Shown in pieces: positions 1 through 11,229 of a DNA stretch of 64,000 nucleotides. The stretch covers positions 176,005,664 to 176,069,663 of the forward strand of contig BTPG01000001.1 of assembly GCA_036245525.1 (NCBI GenBank), read 5' to 3'. Position 1 is the stretch's first letter; each line of letters begins with the position of its first letter. The position numbers and the translations under genes were made by a program. The notes beneath the pieces were generated by a model. The model did not search any database. It was given only the letters and a program-made list of their open reading frames with translations, and was not told the origin of the DNA. Source of the DNA: Semisulcospira habei. Taxonomy: Eukaryota; Mollusca; Gastropoda; Semisulcospiridae.

Positions 1-544
1 AGCACCCCTGGAAACATCGCAAAGGTAGTCTCTAACTCATCCTGCTGTGCCTCCGACAAGTTAGCGTCGTAATGCACGTCCTTGAATGACTCCACCGCCT
101 GTGGTGACGCAAGCGTAGGCAACGGCAACGCATCGTCGCCCTCAGGCTCTATCACAGCTACAGCCCCAAACAACGTAGACTTTTCATCCTCATCGCGCAC
201 GGCAGTGCCGCTCGAGACATGATGAAACGCTCCGAACATATCGATGCCCGGCTCAACATCCTTCATGTTTCCGATGATCAAGTCCACGACAGGCTCATCG
301 ATAACACAACAAGTCAACTCCCCGGAAAAGAATTGGGAGTCAACATCTACCTTCCCACCGAACAAAACTACTTTCTGCGTCTCCCCAGTGAACTGATCTT
401 TCCTAACGAGGCTACGTCTGACCCCCGCTGTCGTGGCACCTGAGTCGTGCAAAACGGTAACAACGACTCCATTTACTCTCCCGTCCATAATCGGTAGGAA
501 CCCACCTCCGTCAGCCGAGCACAAAACGCCGTAGCCGCGGTTCT

Positions 545-1411
545 TTACCGACTGGCACTGCAACACTGGCCGTGTGAGTGAGCTGCCGAGCCCCATCTAC
601 CCGACCCGTGACGCCAGGACACTGGTGAGCAAGATGGCCGTGTTCTTGACAACTTAAACATTGCGCGCCTGAACCACTGTAAGGACAGTTCCGACTGAAA
701 TGCCCGTACCCACGACACGCAAAACACTGAGTATCCGAATTCGCAATATGACCACGACGTACCCACGCGCAGATTTCTCTCCTCGTGTGTAAGGATCGCG
801 ACCGCCATTGCTGTTACCTCTATCCCCACGTCGGAACCGGAAAGAACCTCTCCCGTTAAATAGTTGGGCCCACGCAAGGTATTGACGCCTCGATATCCCC
901 CAGTCGTGTTAGCGGCGAGCAACCCGACTGGCGGTGACTCGGTCCTACGCGCTAGGTTTTTCGTCGGATGCGCCAGCCGAAAAGCCTCCGCGTTCTGTAC
1001 TAACTCATCTGTAGTATTGAGGTTACGCTCCCTCAAGAATACCGCCAGATCCTTGGAAACGCTACCAAAGAACTGTTCCGCCAACACGAGATCAAACAAA
1101 TCCTCGTACGTCCGGTCGATCTTGGACAATTCGACCCAACGTACGAGCAAATGGGACAATCGCTTGCCAAACGACACAAACGATTCCCCTGTCTCTGGCC
1201 GACAAGCTCTCAAGCGTTCTCTTAATCCCTCCGCACTGCATTGGAACTTCTGTAAGAGACACTCCTTCAAAGTCTCGTAGTCTGCGTTCCCCGAAACGTT
1301 CAAACGATGGAAAAGACTCAAGGCCTGACCTTCTAGCACGGACGAAAGCAAAACGAGCCAGTTGGCAGAAGGCCAACTCAACGCCTGCGCGTGAGCCTCG
1401 AAACGACACAC
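545..1411 (-). CDS. SCAN-like gag capsid region of LTR element A
   Basis: Open segment of 288 codons. The conserved part covers about residues 1-190 and is nearly the same as the region at 21,101-21,640 of element B. It holds amphipathic helices, SFGKRLSHLLVRWVELSKID and AEQFFGSVSKDL. After about residue 195 the frame leaves the homologous reading and the zinc knuckles continue in another frame, so the C-terminal third of this open frame is not real protein. Confidence 0.65.
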   Translation of the reverse strand: MCRFEAHAQALSWPSANWLVLLSSVLEGQALSLFHRLNVSGNADYETLKECLLQKFQCSAEGLRERLRACRPETGESFVSFGKRLSHLLVRWVELSKIDRTYEDLFDLVLAEQFFGSVSKDLAVFLRERNLNTTDELVQNAEAFRLAHPTKNLARRTESPPVGLLAANTTGGYRGVNTLRGPNYLTGEVLSGSDVGIEVTAMAVAILTHEERNLRVGTSWSYCEFGYSVFCVSWVRAFQSELSLQWFRRAMFKLSRTRPSCSPVSWRHGSGRWGSAAHSHGQCCSASR

Positions 1412-1631
1412 AAAAAAGCGTCAATGGAGTCAACCGACTCCTTAAACATCGGTAATCTAGGGAAATTACGTATGCCCCGGCCTACTGAATCACTATCTGG
1501 AGCTGCTCTAGACCCCGCATCTCGAGCAGACTGCAACTGCACCTCTCTATCTCTTTGTTTCGACTCCCTATCCTTCTCTTCTTTCTCTCTCTGAAACTCT
1601 TAACTCATCTTTCCTAAGGATTCTATCTCTT

Positions 1632-1639
<8 letters not shown>

Positions 1640-1730
<91 letters not shown>

Positions 1731-1975
1731 AACTTCCAGTTCTTTCTCTCTTAGAGCCTGTTCCCTCTCGTCCTTCTCTCTCTAAAACGCTAGTGACTTC
1801 TCGTCTTTCTCTCTCTGAAACGCTAGTGACTTCTCGTCTTTCGATCTCTGAAACGCTAGTGACTTCTCGTCTTTCTCTCTCTGAAACGCTAGTTCTTTCT
1901 CTTTTAACTCTAGCTCCTCTTTCTTAAATACTCTCTCCCTCTCTCTCCCCCTCCCCCCCCCCCCCCCCCTCTCCT

Positions 1976-2036
<61 letters not shown>

Positions 2037-2065
2037 CTAACTCCTTCTCCTTTAAGACTCATTCC

Positions 2066-2155
<90 letters not shown>
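1640..2155. repeat. (CT)n microsatellites within gag A
   Basis: Long CT tracts at about 1,640-1,728, 1,981-2,032 and 2,075-2,154, separated by short repeats of the type GAAACGCTAGTGACTTCTCG and a C-run at 1,954-1,969. Read on the minus strand they are (GA)n coding for alternating Glu and Arg in the gag polyprotein. The element continues at 3,081-3,199 beyond an inserted LINE. Confidence 0.85.
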
Positions 2156-2157
<2 letters not shown>

Positions 2158-2792
2158 GAACTCTGAGCCCCTTGATCAAGTTAAAAAACACCGTTTGCTT
2201 GGAGTCACAGTAGATAACCAGCTCAGCTGGGAACCACATATCGAAAACACCTGCAAAACAATATCTAAAAATCTATTCCTGCTATCAAAACTAAGTCAAA
2301 TAGCTAACACTGAGACTAGAAGACTCTTTCTCCATGCCCATATTAAGACACACTGTGATTACTGCTCCACTATCTGGGATGGATGCAGTGACGTACATTT
2401 AAAGAAACTTAACTCATTGTACCGTCGAGGGGTAAAGTTAACTGTGCCTGGTCCCTCTCCCACCGACGAAAAGTTTAGAACCATCCGACTGCTAAACCTA
2501 AACAAACAGTTCACATTTAATCGATGCATACTTATGCATAAAATTCTTCACCATAAAACCCCATCTTACCTTCGTATGTTATTTTTGGATAGTCAAAGAC
2601 AAAACACGAGGAACAGTTTGTTACAGCTACCAAGGGCCAGGCTCGATATATATAAAACCAGCCTTTCGTTCTCAGGTGCCAAAGCCTGGAACAAACTACC
2701 ACCCCAAATTAAATCTATTTCTAATTCTAGAACCTTCAAAACTCGTTTATATAACATCTTGTTACAGTAACTTACTACCTGAACGGACTACT

Positions 2793-2888
<96 letters not shown>

Positions 2889-3078
2889 TTATTCACTATT
2901 ATTGATATGTGTGCGCATTATTTGCATTGCTTTTTTCCAGTTTATTTCTTCATGTTTCGATTTATTGTGTTATTGTGTTTCTTACTCTTTGCTGTTAATA
3001 TTTCTTTTCTAACAGGACAGTTTGTAAGAGAGGCGTTTCGCCTAAAACTTTATCCTGTCAATAAAACGTTTCATCATC
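2156..3078 (+). mobile_element. 5'-truncated CR1/L2-like LINE (RT C-terminus plus 3' UTR)
   Basis: An open frame up to 2,770 encodes the thumb and C-terminal part of a non-LTR reverse transcriptase. It reads LGVTVDNQLSWEPHI near the start, and the ending SLSFSGAKAWNKLPPQIKS is the usual CR1/L2 C-terminus. The 3' UTR holds (TG)n and (TA)n at 2,799-2,884 and ends in a short ATC repeat at 3,070-3,081. Catalytic motifs are absent because of 5' truncation. Both flanks are CT microsatellite, so the insertion is inside the gag microsatellite of element A. Confidence 0.7.
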
Positions 3079-3201
<123 letters not shown>

Positions 3202-3325
3202 CTTCTCTTTCTCTCACCCTATCTTCCCTATCCTTACACTTCTCAACGTAATCAAAAAGTTTATCGTCCTTAAGACCTAACCTCTCACCTTGCTTAATGT
3301 ACACCTCTACCTGGTCTGACTCCAT

Positions 3326-3721
3326 AATTAATTACAATAACCTCTTCCAAAAAATATGAAAACGTAAAAATACAAAAACAAACAAATCACTGCAAGAACT
3401 TAAAACGAAAACTCACAAAAATATCACCAACCTACGCAGAAGAACAGTGACCTACTTTGACGTCCAGATGGAACGAAATATAAGAGCGATAAAAAGAAGA
3501 GCAAGGAAAAAGAACACTACCTATACAAAAGGAAGAAACAAGTACTACCTCCTCGTAAGATCCAGAAAACTACAGAAACAACGGATCTTACCCCCTAGAA
3601 TCGGAGAGGGGAATCTAACAGAAACAATCGAACACGCACATAACAATAAAACCTAACTCTAAATCCGCTACTCCACTAGCGCCCGCACTACTCTAAAATA
3701 CCGCTAAAACAGGGTCACCAC
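3326..3721 (-). promoter_or_regulatory. Leader and primer-binding site of LTR element A
   Basis: Untranslated leader between LTR A and the gag ATG. Immediately next to the LTR end the minus strand reads GTGGTGACCCTG. The first nine bases of TGGTGACCC match the start of a tRNA-Trp-type primer-binding site. The same leader occurs after the 5' LTR of element B at 19,661. Confidence 0.6.
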
Positions 3722-4246
3722 TGTAACGCACGCAGACTTGCCCCCAGTCGTACGCACAGACTCTCGCACAACAGGCGCATACACCGCCACTGACTCAGAC
3801 GGGCGCATTTACGCGGTAAAACACAACTCACGGGCTTCCTTTCTAACGAAACTTTTATACAATATAAACAAGGAAAACGCTCAAAAGATTATCAAACTAT
3901 ATACACTACACCTTCCCCACTACCAGCATCCAAACATCACATACACATACACAATATCAATGCCAGGCTAGGTAGTAGTCTCTCACACTCCAACCTGTTT
4001 GGTGTTCTCACCTGGTTACGTTCAGTCCTTTCACGTCTAGGCGTGCAAGTCCTTCGTACGCTCCCGAGTCGTCCTGTCTCTCGCACCGTGGACGTCCTCG
4101 TTACTCGTACAGTATCTTCGCTGTGACCCAAGTGTCTCGGCACCGGTCGCTCACTCCCCGAGTGAAGAGATGGAGAGATGACCTCGCATTAGGTCCCTGG
4201 TGACTTGACGTCTCGGCGTCCGTCGCTCCAACCTCCGACAAGCACT

Positions 4247-4709
4247 CTGAACAGTAATAAAGTCCTAAATCGTAACACTTGCTAAACACACACACATATT
4301 GGATAATATGAGATACATTACGTAACCTGGCTGATACAAATAACTCACACGTTCATTCACACACACACGTGCTCCATAACCCGACCCCTTTCGTAACACC
4401 CCCACATCTCTGCCACTACCTTGAATCAAACTATAACCTAACGCTCTCGCTATACGTTATCACATACGCTGGAAAAGACTATACTTAACCCCGTACTTCC
4501 TTCATAACGACTTAGACATACACCCCTCACATTCCTTAGTTATCCATCTCGGTAAATAACTATATATACGAAAACATCGATTACCTCAATGAATTCCAAA
4601 CCAACATAACTGAACCAAACCAGTAAACACTACACAACTGAATTAACTCCTATTAACACATACTATCCTTAACGCAAGTAACCATCAATAATACGTATCA
4701 AAAACATAC
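4247..4709 (-). other. Putative spliceosomal intron inside LTR A
   Basis: On the minus strand the block begins GTATGTTTTTG after GAATTCAG and ends TTACTGTTCAG before AGTGCTTG. LTR B (19,137 and 23,097 region) reads GAATTCAG directly followed by AGTGCTTG. LTR C keeps the block at 26,026-26,477. The direct repeat TTCAG at both borders leaves recombination or insertion as alternatives. Confidence 0.55.
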
Positions 4710-4857
4710 CTGAATTCTAGGTTTCAGAGTCTTGGAATACGGGCTAAGGTATCTCACGCACGTCAGTACCCACTGACAGTAAAGCCCCGTACTAACGTTT
4801 CTACAGCTCTGCCAAACTGAGCTCTCGCCTCTTGGCTTGACTTCGCGAACGAAGATT

Positions 4858-5472
4858 CTATAGGGCTTGCCCACGTCGTCTGCAGGCATTTTCGTGGCTG
4901 CGGAGGCCAATCCGGGACAGGCAGGTTCGACCGCAGTGGCTGCAGGGGAAGGTCTGGTCAGGGTTCTGAGTTACGACAACTCTGTTTTTTCTTCTGAGCC
5001 GCTTGTCCTTAAGGTTAGCTCTGCGAGAGTCCTCAAAGGAGACGGCTGCCTTGTGAATGGTGGAGCGCCAGGTGTCACGGTCCGCAGCAAGCGAAGACCA
5101 CTGGCGGTGGTCGATTTGGCAGGCACTAAGTGACTTCTTGAGACCGTCTTTGTATCTCTTCTTTGGTGCCCCTCTGTCTCGGTGTCCAGTGGCGAGCTCG
5201 CCGAACAGAGTGATCTTGGGTAGGCGATGATCCTCCATCCTGGAGACGTGCCCCGCCCAGCGAAGCTTTGTCCGTAGCAGCAAAGCCTCGATGCTCACAG
5301 TTTCCGCCTGTTCAAGGACCTCGACGTTGGTGACATAGTCACTCCAGTGAATGCTGAGGATGGTACGCAGGCAGCGCTGGTGAAAGCGTTCGAGGAGTCG
5401 TATTTGGCTGCGGTAGAGGGCCCAGGACTCGGAACCGTACAGCAGGGTGGTGAGGACGACAGCTCTGTACAC
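4858..5472 (-). pseudogene. RT C-terminal part, LINE copy 1 (after nonsense codon)
   Basis: Continues the RT frame after an in-frame TAG near 5,497. It includes the thumb/connection region (YRAVVLTTLLYGSESWALYR, LRWAGHVSRM) and ends with a C2H2-like finger (CSHCGRTCLSRIG ... H ... C), typical of this LINE type. The homologous codon in copy 2 is CAG, so the stop is a single transition in copy 1. Confidence 0.75.
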
Positions 5473-5496
5473 GCTGATCTTGGTGCCTTTTTTCAG

Positions 5497-7179
5497 CTAT
5501 TGATTGTGCCACACCCGCTTGAATAGTCGCCCGAAAGCACTGTTCGCTTTTGCCAGCCTGTTGTCCAGCTCCTTGTCCGGCTTGGCGTCTGACGTGATGA
5601 TGCAGCCAAAGTAGGTAAACTGGTGTACAGACTTCAGTTCGGACTCGCCGATGGTGATGTGGGGAGGGCGATGCTCTTCCTTGGGTGCCGGCTGATGAAG
5701 GACCTCTGTCTTTTTCAGACTGACCTCAAGTCCAAAGAGCTGGGCGGCATTTGCGAAGCAGGACGTAATGCGCTGCAAGGCTCTCTCTGTGTGTGCAACG
5801 AGGGCAGCGTCATCAGCAAAGAGCAGCTCACGAATCAGTTGGTCTAGGGTTTTGGAGTGGGCCTGCAGTCGTCTGAGGTTGAACAGGCTGCCATCGAGAC
5901 GATACCTGATGTACACTGCGTCGTCATTGTCGAGGTCCACTGTGGCCTGCTTCAACATCATGCTGAAGAGGGTCGGTGCCAGCACGCAGCCTTGCTTCAC
6001 GCCGTTGCGAATGGGGAATGGTTCTGAGAGGTCACTGTTTAGTCTGACCTGGCCTTGCTGGTCCTCGTGGAGCTGGACGATCATGTTGAGGAACTTTGGG
6101 GGACAACCTAGTCGCTCCAGGATCTGCCACATACCTTGCCTGCTCACAGTGTCAAACGCTTTTGTTAGGTCGACAAACGTTACGTACAGCCCTTTGTTCT
6201 GCTCGCGGCACTTCTCCTGAAGCTGTCTCAGCACAAAGACCATGTCGGTGGTACTCCTGTTGGCTCTGAAGCCACACTGGCCCTCTGGGAGGTGGTCTTC
6301 AGCGATGGCAGGTACCAGCCGATTCAGGACCAACCTTGCGAGAATTTTCCCGGCAATGGACAGCAGGGTAATTCCACGATAATTAGAGCAGGCAGACTTC
6401 TCTCCTTTGTTCTTGTACAGGGTGATGATGACTGCATCACGGAGATCCTTTGGTAGTGTTCCTTTTTCCCAGCAGCAGAGAAAGAGGTCGTGGAGCTTGT
6501 TGTGCAGTGGTGAGCCTCCATGTTTCCAGATCTCTGTCGGGATTCCGTCAATGCCTGCTGATTTGCCACTCTTGAGCTGGTGGATGGCTGTGAGGGTCTC
6601 TTCAGCGGTGGGCGGTTCGTCCAATTCAACCTTTAGTGGAAGGTGTGGGATTTGGAGGATGACTGTTTCTTGAACAGTGCGCTCAACGCCGAAGAGGTCC
6701 TGAAAGTATTCCGACCAGCGGTTCAAGATAGAGGTATTATCTGTGAGGAGTGCCTGTCCATCAGCGCTTCGCAGGGGACTTTGTACCAGGTGCCTAGGGC
6801 CATACACTGCTTTCAGTGCTTCGTAGAAGCCCCTGTAGTCACCGTTGTCAGCGCAGAGCTGGGTCCTCTGTGCGAGTCTGGACCACCACTCGTTCTGGAG
6901 CTCTCTAAGCTTGAGCTGGAGACTGCTGCAGATGAGGCGGAAGGCAGACTTCTTCACAGGGCAGGAAGGCTGGGCTAGGTGGGCCTGGTGGGCGGCTCTT
7001 TTTTTTTTTTTTTTTGCTAGAAGTTCCTGGATCTCTACGTCGTTTTCGTCAAACCAGTCTTTGTTCCTCTTTCTAGCAAAGCCCAAGACTTCCACAGAGG
7101 ATTTTACGATAGCAGTTTTCAGTTGTTCCCAGAGTGTTTCAGGGGAGGAGTCTGCTGGATCAACTGTGTCTTTGAGCAT
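5497..7179 (-). pseudogene. Reverse transcriptase, LINE copy 1
   Basis: Frame of 560 codons. It has RT fingers (DAVIITLYKNKGEKSACSNY, GFRANRSTTDMVF), palm motif A (FVDLTKAFDTVSR), NGVKQGCVLAPTLF, and the catalytic LLFADDAALVAH. Relative to copy 2 it has lost four residues after APTLF. A poly(A)-encoded lysine run near 7,000 and an upstream G-run suggest slippage errors between the endonuclease and RT frames. It ends at the premature TAG. Confidence 0.85.
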
Positions 7180-7237
7180 GCGCTGTAAATCGGCCTGAAG
7201 GGCAGCTTTCTTGTCGTCACGCTGAAGGCTGGCAACA

Positions 7238-8089
7238 TCAAGCTTTTTCTTGGGGGGGGGGGGGGGGGCCTTTCTTGGGTTTCAGCTTGAGGCGGAGCCT
7301 GAGTTTGCAGCGGACAAGGTGGTGGTCAGTGTGGCACTCTGCGCTGGGCATCACTCTGGTGAGGAGGACGTCACTGCGGTCCCTCTGACGCACTAGGACA
7401 TAGTCGATAAGGTGCCAGTGCTTGGAGCGAGGATGCATCCAGGTGGTCTTTCGACTGTCCTTTTGCTGGAAAGTAGTGTTGGTGATGACAAGTTGCTGCT
7501 CTGCACAGAGCTCCAACAGTAGGCGACCATTGTCATTGCAGTTCCCAACGCCATGCTTGCCGAGGACTCCTTTCCAGGCTTCTGAGTCTTGGCCCACTCT
7601 GGCGTTGAAGTCGCCAAGGATGATGACTTTGTCGTCTGCAGGGGTGCTCTGCAGGAGGCTGCGCAGGTCAGAGTAGAACTTGTCTTTTTCTGCAGGCTCT
7701 GCCAGGAGGGTTGGGGAGTACACACTGAGAAGGGTGACGTATTGCTGGTGTCTCAGTGGGAGGCGCATGGACATGATGCGGTCGGAGTGACCCGTTGGTA
7801 GGTTTTCCAACTTAGTCGCAATGGGGGTCTTCACCATGAAGCCCACGCCTGAGAGCCGTCTTTCTGATGCAGGCCTGCCTGACCAGTAGAGGGTGTAGCC
7901 AGCGCCAAGTTCTTGGAGACTGCCTTCCTCCGGAAGGCGTACTTCGCTGAGCGCGGCGATGTCGATGTTTAACCTCCGCAATTCATGGGCAATGAGGGCG
8001 GAGCGACGTTCAGGGCGTCCGCTGTCTGCTGTGTCGAGCATGGTTCGGATGTTCCAGCATGCTACGTTGAGTCCGGTCGTGGTCGTCAT
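7238..8089 (-). CDS. APE-type endonuclease domain, LINE copy 1
   Basis: Frame of 283 codons starting MTTTTGLNVACWNIRTML. It has the exonuclease-endonuclease-phosphatase fold motifs: the N-terminal Asn/Trp (ACWNIR), the Glu of ALSEVRLP, ILGDFNARVG and the C-terminal TDHHLVRCKL (HDH-like Asp-His). It would nick target DNA for target-primed reverse transcription. Database proteins of this kind are often labelled craniofacial development protein 2-like. The frame ends in a G/C homopolymer at 7,252-7,268, after which the RT continues in another frame. One EN-RT protein is the likely ancestor. Confidence 0.85.
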   Translation of the reverse strand: MTTTTGLNVACWNIRTMLDTADSGRPERRSALIAHELRRLNIDIAALSEVRLPEEGSLQELGAGYTLYWSGRPASERRLSGVGFMVKTPIATKLENLPTGHSDRIMSMRLPLRHQQYVTLLSVYSPTLLAEPAEKDKFYSDLRSLLQSTPADDKVIILGDFNARVGQDSEAWKGVLGKHGVGNCNDNGRLLLELCAEQQLVITNTTFQQKDSRKTTWMHPRSKHWHLIDYVLVRQRDRSDVLLTRVMPSAECHTDHHLVRCKLRLRLKLKPKKGPPPPPQEKA

Positions 8090-8806
8090 GAGAGTTGATC
8101 CATTGTTTTTTCTTGTTTTCTGACCGCATGAGAAGATGCCCGTTGACCGCGGTTAGCCAACTGGGCTTACGAGGGGATGAGCTTTGGTTAGGCCACCTTT
8201 TCTAGGCCCCTCTCCGTGTGAAGCAAGCAGTGCTGTCCCTAGAGAAGGCTGCTTGGTCGTTCAGGGTGTGCCGAGTGACGTTGTCATCCCCAGGTCAACA
8301 TCAGGCGACCAATATCCTGAACCGCCTGCATGCAGGTTTGAGACTGCGGCTTCCAGTGACATCTTTCACCTGCCGTTTTGCCCCTTGCCCATCGCTACAG
8401 GACTTGGAAAGTTCAGTGTCATAGTCCGTGGGCGTTTCCTAAAGCCTGCGCGGTGGAGCTTTTTGGTGGAGTGCAGTGTGCGCAGTACTGGCCCCACCCT
8501 TTAAACCCTTGGTTCCTTTGCCATGGCCTAGCAAGCTGGGACGGTGGCATCGAGGTCCTCGGGTCGTAGGTTTTATATCAGACTGTCCTTGTCTTAGTCT
8601 CTGGCTCAAACGCCTTCCCCGGAGACACGGGGGCTTTGATGTCAGGGGTTTCCTCCCTTAGCCTTTCCGCAGCCAAGCGGCCAGGCCTGCAAGGCAGCAA
8701 GTGACTCGTGGGGGCCGGGGTCGTCTATGTCCCGTGCAGATGTGAACATCTGCCCGCTGCCCAGACGGTGACACTTACCAGAGGAGAAAAATCCAACGCC
8801 GGAACC

Positions 8807-8867
8807 CGATATCGAACCTCTCACCTTTGGCATTGGAGGCAGACGCCTTAACCACTGCGCCACTTTC
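8807..8867 (-). other. tRNA-like head at the 5' end of LINE copy 1
   Basis: On the minus strand a box-A-like segment (TGGCGCAGTGGTTAAGGCG, 8,861-8,843) is followed 25 bases later by a box-B-like GGTTCGATATC (8,817-8,807). The spacing and motifs are those of a pol III internal promoter of a tRNA-derived SINE. It forms the extreme 5' end of the inserted sequence. Copy 2 lacks it because it is 5'-truncated. Confidence 0.6.
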
Positions 8868-9030
8868 CCGCCTACAACTCACTAAAACTCCCTGTGTCGA
8901 ACGTTCTTTAAAGTTTCCACGTGGACCACGAGCCACCACGGACTATCGTCACAAACAAACCGCTGACAACTACTGTACCGTATTTAACCTACTGTGTGAA
9001 CCCTATGCGTGAGCATAGAGTTTCATCACA

Positions 9031-9315
9031 TTCATAATTGACGCGAATCACCAGCACGTCAGTGTTTTACATGTGTATGAGCTGGCGCAATGTTCTCCTT
9101 CATTTAGAAAGACAGTCTCTCTATTTTTTTGTATGATATTTGCGAACGTATTGTGGAAAAGGTGGAATATACATGCAAGCTCATACAGAAGAGGCTTTTT
9201 GGGCATGGGTCATTCCATCTTATTCTTCAAAATGGCTGTGGCTACCGTTTGTGTTTGTGTGTGGCATTGCTGTGCGGATCAGGCGGAGGGGGGGAGGGTG
9301 GAGGGAGGGGGCGGG

Positions 9316-9365
<50 letters not shown>

Positions 9366-9790
9366 AAGGGAGATATTGAATGAGGTTGTAATCTAACTTG
9401 CACCTCTTCACCTTTTTCAATAATAATTTATTCATTTTTGCATGTTTTGGAGCCACTATTTACTCCCATCAAACAGTCAGACCTGAAAGAGGCTGTGTGG
9501 AACAAAACAGCCCTGGAAGAGGCTGCGTGCCTTTCGGATGAGTGACGTGAAACGGTGACATAAAGTTCGTCACAGTGTACACGGCGTCGTGAGACCAGCG
9601 ATGCCATGACGTGAAGCTTATAGTGACGTCATTTTGCTGCTCGTGCTAATCGTCTTCTTCAGAAATCCTTCCTCTACTCCAGCCCACAGAGCGTATTAAT
9701 GACGGGAAGCGCCGTATGTCCGTCTTTATTTGTGTGCGCCGGCGTGTGTTGATCAGAGGTTGGCTTAGAGAGGAGGGAAATGGATCAGAA
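9031..9790. other. Intergenic sequence with (GA)n
   Basis: No gene seen. A pure GA microsatellite lies at 9,318-9,362, and a G-rich stretch precedes it. Confidence 0.6.
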
Positions 9791-9879
9791 GGATAAACTT
9801 TAAAATATGAACAACTCTAAATGTTCCTAAAGAAAAACGCACGTGAGCGCCAAACAATACTTTGGGACTAAATCCTCAT

Positions 9880-10331
9880 CTTGTTAAATGTTACGATGAC
9901 AACGTTACTCTCTGAGCAAAACGTTCTCCCCCAAATAAATCTTTGGCCAATCACGTTTCTTGGTACAAACATACCCTAATCTTCATTCAGCTTGAAACCT
10001 CTAAACAAAAATACGCCAATAAATAAATAATTTAGAGGGCTACACAACAAAAAGTACTATATGTAGATGTTCTGTGCTACCGCTGGTGCCAGTTTCATAC
10101 AAAACATAACTGAATAATTAAGTAAGTTAGATAATATCAACGTCAGGAAAATTCAACTGAAGCAAAGGTCCTATCACGTACTGACCGCATTCGAAACAGC
10201 GAAGAAACAAAAATTCGGATAAATAAAAATTGAGGGGGTTACGCAACAAAATAACCATATGCACGCGTTGTGTTCGGCATAATTATATTACCAACTTCAT
10301 ACAAAAGAATGACTGAAAATGTGTTAAATTT

Positions 10332-10373
<42 letters not shown>

Positions 10374-10745
10374 CTGAGAGAGAAGTTCCAGACAAATACA
10401 GTTCGCGCGAGGTTGTTGACCGATAGTCGGAAGTATGGAGAATTACGTCCCCTGAATCTCTACGTCACAGGTAAAGTTTGGGGTCCGTTCAAGGGTACAC
10501 TTCACGCTTATACTTTTTTACAGTTGAAGACAAAATTGTTGTATTGCGAGTTAGGCTTTGGTATTGGTTCTTGTCGCCTCGAGGGACCGGTCAGGGGGTC
10601 AATGTCAGAGGTAAGAGTCTCGGGCTAAAGCCCTCGACTCTTACCTTCGACAATGACCCCCCCCCCCCCCCCCCCCCCTGACCGGACCCTCGAGGCGACA
10701 AGAACGACTACCAAACCCTAACTCGCAATACAACTAAAAATATCA
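9880..10745. repeat. Dispersed repeat ending in a hairpin (MITE-like), copy 1
   Basis: The sequence aligns by eye with 53,220-53,975. Shared blocks include TTTGGCCA, AAACC/ACCCTAATCT, CAACAAAATAAC and the TTGGTTCTTGTC hairpin. The right part, 10,525-10,740, is an inverted repeat with arms of about 100 bp (GTTGTATTGCGAGTTAGG against CCTAACTCGCAATACAAC). A block of about 230 bp around GAGGG..TACGCAACAAAA is repeated inside. A-run at 10,337-10,370, C-run at 10,659-10,678. No protein coding is seen. Confidence 0.6.
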
Positions 10746-11229
10746 CACACTACTTATCACACACATCTCACATGTATATATGCATCACAGCTAAATTGCT
10801 ATTGCACATCAGCAACGTAAACACATCCGCCAAACTCTAACGAGACGTAGTACTAGCAATTCACATCCGTCCCAATTACTGGCATGTTTGTTAAAGACAA
10901 TATGACGGGAAACGCCCTGCTCGAGGTGGCTGCTCATAGGAGACCTTGATACATGGTGTAAAGTGAAGAGATGTTGGGTGGATACAAGTAACACAGTTAC
11001 GACGCTGACCAGTGCTAGTCCTGTTAATGAGGCTGTAACTCGCGCATGCGGATTACAATTTGACATAACTGTCTAATCTGGCCTTAAAGCTCTACTGTTA
11101 TTAACCATTTGCCTGCCGGAGGACACCGAAGAAAATATCGAGTGCATGAGGCTCAGATCCCCAATCGTGGTGTGTCACTGATGTCTTGCTGGGCTTACTG
11201 ATTTTCAGTCATGTTGGGTACAGTGTACA
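10746..11229. other. Intergenic, nothing recognised
   Basis: No open frame with coding character, no repeat unit recognised. Confidence 0.5.

Larger units (their letters stand above)
4831..8867 (-). mobile_element. Non-LTR retrotransposon (APE endonuclease + RT), copy 1
   Basis: On the minus strand it starts with a tRNA-like head (8,867-8,807), has a 5' UTR to 8,090, an endonuclease frame 8,089-7,238 and RT frames 7,179-4,858, and ends CAAGCCAAGAG. It is inserted in LTR A. The flanking CGCCT occurs on both sides (4,826-4,830 and 8,868-8,872). The second copy at 29,208-33,128 is about 97% alike by eye. The clade is not assigned: it has a single EN-RT polyprotein, no RNase H, and a terminal Cys/His finger. 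Confidence 0.85.
3722..9030 (-). mobile_element. LTR A (5' LTR of element A), split by a LINE
   Basis: On the minus strand the LTR starts TGTGATGAAA at 9,030 and ends GCGTTACA at 3,722, matching both LTRs of element B. The LINE at 4,831-8,867 interrupts it. After removing the LINE it is about 1.27 kb, against 814-823 bp for LTR B. Most of the difference is one block, 4,247-4,709, bounded by GT and AG. A TATAAAA motif lies near the 3' end. Confidence 0.8.

Noticed and set aside
1910..2239. Arg/Glu-rich open frame on the minus strand and Leu/Ser frames across CT tracts
   Set aside because: The frame as a unit is a microsatellite artefact with a false start in the neighbouring LINE. The true Glu-Arg tract belongs to gag from 3,325.
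5623..7198. Several plus-strand open frames opposite the LINE reverse transcriptase
   Set aside because: Antisense shadows of the RT and endonuclease coding strand; repeated at 29,989-31,356 for the same reason.
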